A DNA stretch of 64,000 nucleotides from contig CP079859.1 of assembly GCA_019339365.1 (NCBI GenBank), forward strand, positions 2,728,001 through 2,792,000. Direction: 5' to 3'. The translations under genes were made by a program, and so were the position numbers. The DNA is from Vibrio neptunius (GTDB taxonomy: Bacteria; Pseudomonadota; Gammaproteobacteria; Enterobacterales; Vibrionaceae). This document shows, piece by piece, positions 61,012 to 64,000 of this stretch. Under the pieces are notes generated by a model that saw only the letters and a program-made list of their open reading frames with translations, was not told the DNA's origin and did not search any database. How positions within the stretch are numbered: the stretch's first letter is position 1; every line of letters starts with the position of its first letter.

Positions 61012-61899
61012 ATGAATACGAGTAAGTTATATGTGATCACGGGTGCGACTGGACGCACAGGTTCGGCCGCTGCCAAAACATTGCTAAACGCCAATCATCG
61101 GGTGAGAGTCATAGTACGCGATGCATCAAAAGCACAGGAATGGATAAACCTAGGAGCCGAAGTCGCTGTCGCTGATCTGAGTCACTCGTCGGATCTCGCT
61201 AAGGCATTTACCGGCGCTGACGGAGCTTATATTGTCAGTCCGCCACAATACCAGTCACACACACTGTTTACGCAGGCTGAACTGATGGCGCAGTGTATTG
61301 CACAAGCCGTAAACAAAGCCAAGTTGCCAAAAGTGGTCGTATTATCTTCAATCGGTGCAGACCAACCGACCAATACCGGCTGGATCGCGATGAATCGCCT
61401 CCTCGAGACGGCGTTAAAAGATAGCGGCGCTGCGGTAGCATTCTTGCGTGCGGCCTACTTCATGGAAAACTGGGCACCGCTCTTAACCGTCGCTTTAGAA
61501 CAAGGCCAACTGCCTAGTTTTCTCTCTCCTACAGACCGCAAGCTGCCTATGATCGCGACCTCTGACATTGGCAAAATAGCGGCTAGCACGCTTTGCGAAG
61601 ATTGGAACGGTATCCGAGTGATCAATCTTGAAGGCCCTAGCAGCTATTCACCAAATGACGTCGCAGCGCATTTAACCACCAAAGTAAACGTGCCGATTGA
61701 GGCAGCCACCATTGCCGAATCCGATTGGCCACAAGCGGTGTCACAGAATAAGTTTTCCCCCCAAGCCTTAGCTGGATTCATTGAAATGACACAAGGGCTC
61801 AACTCAGGCCACATTGCTTTTGCAGAAGATTCACAACTGGAGCACATCTCCGGGACCATCAGTCTCCATCAAGTTATTGACTCACTGGTTGGCCGCTGA
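61012..61899 (+). CDS. NmrA-like NAD(P)-binding oxidoreductase
   Basis: 295 aa atypical short-chain dehydrogenase. The N-terminal dinucleotide motif TGATGRTGSAAAKTLL is followed by VRVIVRDASKAQEW, VVLSSIGADQPTNTGW and FLRAAYFMENWAPLL. Relatives include quinone reductases (QOR2) and redox-sensing NmrA proteins. The ribosome site AGGAAAA precedes ATG 61012. It is probably regulated by the divergent LysR protein. Confidence 0.9.
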   Translation: MNTSKLYVITGATGRTGSAAAKTLLNANHRVRVIVRDASKAQEWINLGAEVAVADLSHSSDLAKAFTGADGAYIVSPPQYQSHTLFTQAELMAQCIAQAVNKAKLPKVVVLSSIGADQPTNTGWIAMNRLLETALKDSGAAVAFLRAAYFMENWAPLLTVALEQGQLPSFLSPTDRKLPMIATSDIGKIAASTLCEDWNGIRVINLEGPSSYSPNDVAAHLTTKVNVPIEAATIAESDWPQAVSQNKFSPQALAGFIEMTQGLNSGHIAFAEDSQLEHISGTISLHQVIDSLVGR

Positions 61900-62546
61900 T
61901 CACTATCAAAGCGAGCTTGATGCTCGCTTTGTTCATGTCCCCATGCTGAGTGTAATGGTCCTCATAGTTCGAGATTCTGTCGGTGAAAAAGAGCAGCGAT
62001 GATCACAAACGTCTTTATTACAACGATAACTGAAATCGAAACATCGGGTATTTTAAGCTCATCGAGCAATGAACATCTTGAACAATAATCTGAGTACTGA
62101 TTCGACATCCCATTTAATAAGCCTAGTTAAAAACAAATACTAATTTAACACCTACTAATATTTTGGACCGACCAGTGATTGTAATTAGAAAATAAAGAAA
62201 ACAACATATCATTCCAATTTATGAAATGTGACATTGGATAGATTATGGTGATATTTAGTTGTATTCATATTTATTTAACCACAGTCTTATTATTGAGAAA
62301 TAATTGGCAGTTATAAATTTTATCGCATAGACAAAATACGAAATTACATACCCTATCGTTAATTTATCAAGCCGATGATATGAGAATCTTTCTATGACTC
62401 ATTTAAACGCTAGATAGGGGTATGGCGTCATATTTACCATGTAATTTTGGGCTAAAAAACAGGAGGCGACTAATAATTAAGTGATTGAAATTTAAGAAGT
62501 AAACGAGCAATTTCATCAGAAAAATATAATATCAAGGAACATAACT
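61900..62546. other. Intergenic region with terminator and AT-rich promoter DNA
   Basis: A hairpin after the NmrA gene: CAAAGCGAGC (61907-61916), TTGAT, GCTCGCTTTG (61922-61931). The remaining ~600 bases are very AT-rich with no supported gene and lead into the TTG-started secreted protein gene. Confidence 0.55.
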
Positions 62547-64000
62547 TTGAAAATAAAAAACATAAACGCGCTTAGCTTAACAGCGCTAGCCTTGAGCATC
62601 TCTACACCAGCTATGGCTCAGCTATCAGATAAATGCGGTGCCTACGTCAATCGCCAAGCTGGCTCTAACCCCACGACGGGATATGACGGCGGTGGTGTCG
62701 CAATACTGACCGCCAACCAGATTATTACGACTAGTTTATCCTTGTTACAGCTTTCGACCGCCGAAAAGGTTTTCCCTTTTGCTTCGTTGTGGCTGAGAGG
62801 TTTTACCGAAGAGAAAACCAACGCACCGGATGCCGAGTTGGTTGGTTGCTTACAGGAGTTTGATCAAAGAGTATCAACACTTGAAGAGTATAACTTGTTT
62901 GGTGAAGCCAAAATTGAAATTACTAACAATAGAAACTACATCAAAACTAAGATCATTGATCAAAGTGACTATTCCGCACATAAAGAAGGATATAGAAAAT
63001 ACGATTCTGTTGCTGAAAAGCTTGGTGGAACGATCAACTACTTTTTGAATTCAACTTCTGGTCGTTCAGGCAACAAATACAGAGCGATAAAAAATGACGC
63101 CGTCATTGCCATGCTCCATTCTAAGATACTCGCATTTGCCCACAACTTAGAATACAACGCCTATTGTGCACAACGAGGCGGTTATGCGTGGAATAATAAC
63201 GCGATCAACATGATGGCGACTCCGTCAGCCGCGAACTATGGCCAAATGGATTACGCTGCAATGAAAACCGCCGCAGACCAATCATGGCCGAGTGAAGACT
63301 TGATGACGTGGCGTAATAATAGAGCAGGATGCGAACTGGGCCGAGATGCCTACTCTAGATTCAAGAATCTATTAGCTGAGAGAGTTGGCACTAGCACAGT
63401 GGCTGAAGCACTTGCCAATCTCGGTTTAACCGTCACCCTACGGCCAGACAGTAACTTCCTTTCTGTTGCGATTAACAATGTTGGCGCCTCAAAGCTTTAC
63501 CAATACCGCAAAAGTGTCGTTGGACAGTGCCACACTCGATTCAGACATTTTCAATCAGGCAAGAATCGACACGGAACTTTCATCATAGGCACTCGTGTGT
63601 GGGCCAGTGCTGAAGACTATGGACCAGCCAGTTCCGTTAAGTTTAATGTCTCTGATATGGAAGGCACGGGGAGTTATAAATCGAAAGTCGACCAGTTGAA
63701 ACGAGAATGTGAATCATGGCGAAATCAACGTTTTAATGTCGCCTATGGTGAAGTTCGAGCTTATCTCAATTCTATCAAGACTATGCTTGAGTCCATCTCC
63801 CTAGTCGATTACATCCGGCCGGTCAATGAACTGGCGGGTAAAGCGCTTCCTTTTAAAACCTATAATATTAACTCGATACACCCCGAGTTCCCTCAAGGTT
63901 ACATGTTAGTGCCTCAATTCACTGCCAACTTGTCCGGAGACATCTCAGGTAACTTTAATACCTATCAGATAAAACGTACGCCATACAACCAGTACCTGAA
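62547..64000 (+). CDS. Large secreted protein of unknown function, partial at the window end
   Basis: Open from TTG 62547 to the window edge (484 codons), with AAGGA at 62534-62538 about 8 bases upstream. The N-terminus KIKNINALSLTALALSISTP then AMA is a clear Sec signal peptide, with cleavage predicted before QLSDKCGAY. The mature part contains several spaced cysteines (KCGAYV, GCLQEF, YCAQRGG, GCELGRD, GQCHTRF, RECESW), many Asn/Tyr, and helical stretches. I recognise no domain. The preceding AT-rich region and TTG start set it apart from its neighbours. It could be a toxin, adhesin or enzyme; no function is assigned. Confidence 0.75.
   Translation, partial: MKIKNINALSLTALALSISTPAMAQLSDKCGAYVNRQAGSNPTTGYDGGGVAILTANQIITTSLSLLQLSTAEKVFPFASLWLRGFTEEKTNAPDAELVGCLQEFDQRVSTLEEYNLFGEAKIEITNNRNYIKTKIIDQSDYSAHKEGYRKYDSVAEKLGGTINYFLNSTSGRSGNKYRAIKNDAVIAMLHSKILAFAHNLEYNAYCAQRGGYAWNNNAINMMATPSAANYGQMDYAAMKTAADQSWPSEDLMTWRNNRAGCELGRDAYSRFKNLLAERVGTSTVAEALANLGLTVTLRPDSNFLSVAINNVGASKLYQYRKSVVGQCHTRFRHFQSGKNRHGTFIIGTRVWASAEDYGPASSVKFNVSDMEGTGSYKSKVDQLKRECESWRNQRFNVAYGEVRAYLNSIKTMLESISLVDYIRPVNELAGKALPFKTYNINSIHPEFPQGYMLVPQFTANLSGDISGNFNTYQIKRTPYNQYL

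Overview
The window is a chromosome segment of a marine Vibrio. The gene order MCP, DUF1887 protein, fadR, nhaB, dsbB, ftsK, lrp, ald matches, from memory, the V. cholerae chromosome 1 order around VC1898-VC1905. FadR carries the extra ~40-residue segment typical of vibrios. yfbV-ackA-pta, the opp operon, and a VolA/FadL pair agree with this. The exact species cannot be fixed from sequence alone; the GP42-like transglutaminase and the set of secreted proteases fit oyster-, coral- or fish-associated vibrios (inference).

Layout. 1-79 is the start of hinT. 305-17372 is a core block: a frameshifted chemoreceptor, a CARF-nuclease (DUF1887) protein, fadR, nhaB, dsbB, ftsK, lrp/ald, yfbV, ackA and pta. 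Two copies of an imperfect palindromic repeat sit at convergent 3' ends (7605-7707, 12917-13018). 17453-25227 holds a GGDEF protein, a glutathionyl-hydroquinone reductase and the oppABCDF oligopeptide importer. 25855-29354 is the volA-fadL operon for lysophospholipid and fatty acid scavenging. 29486-36015 holds a TPR-GGDEF protein and a probable operon of a Cache chemoreceptor, a PLP decarboxylase and an orphan betaine-type binding protein.

36343-58381 is an accessory region rich in secreted enzymes: an M28 aminopeptidase, a trypsin-like protease, a Cache chemoreceptor, an AA10 LPMO, an NHL-propeller protein with a small partner gene, a five-gene TolC/HlyD/ABC export operon, an M4 metalloprotease, a transglutaminase of the Phytophthora GP42 family with a lectin tail, and a lipoprotein oligopeptidase B. 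Together with Opp these form a plausible chain: sense, digest outside, trim peptides at the surface, import. 58823-61899 has small ORFs and two divergent regulator/target pairs (HxlR/YCII, LysR/NmrA). From 62547 a long secreted protein of unknown function runs off the end.

Quality warning: five genes are split by single-base indels, mostly in homopolymers (MCP 305-2294, GGDEF 17453-18476, oppA, an ABC permease, oligopeptidase B). Each can be rebuilt into a full-length protein by one or two single-base corrections, so sequencing error is at least as likely as gene decay. No tRNA, rRNA, CRISPR array, insertion sequence, prophage or integron cassette was recognised.
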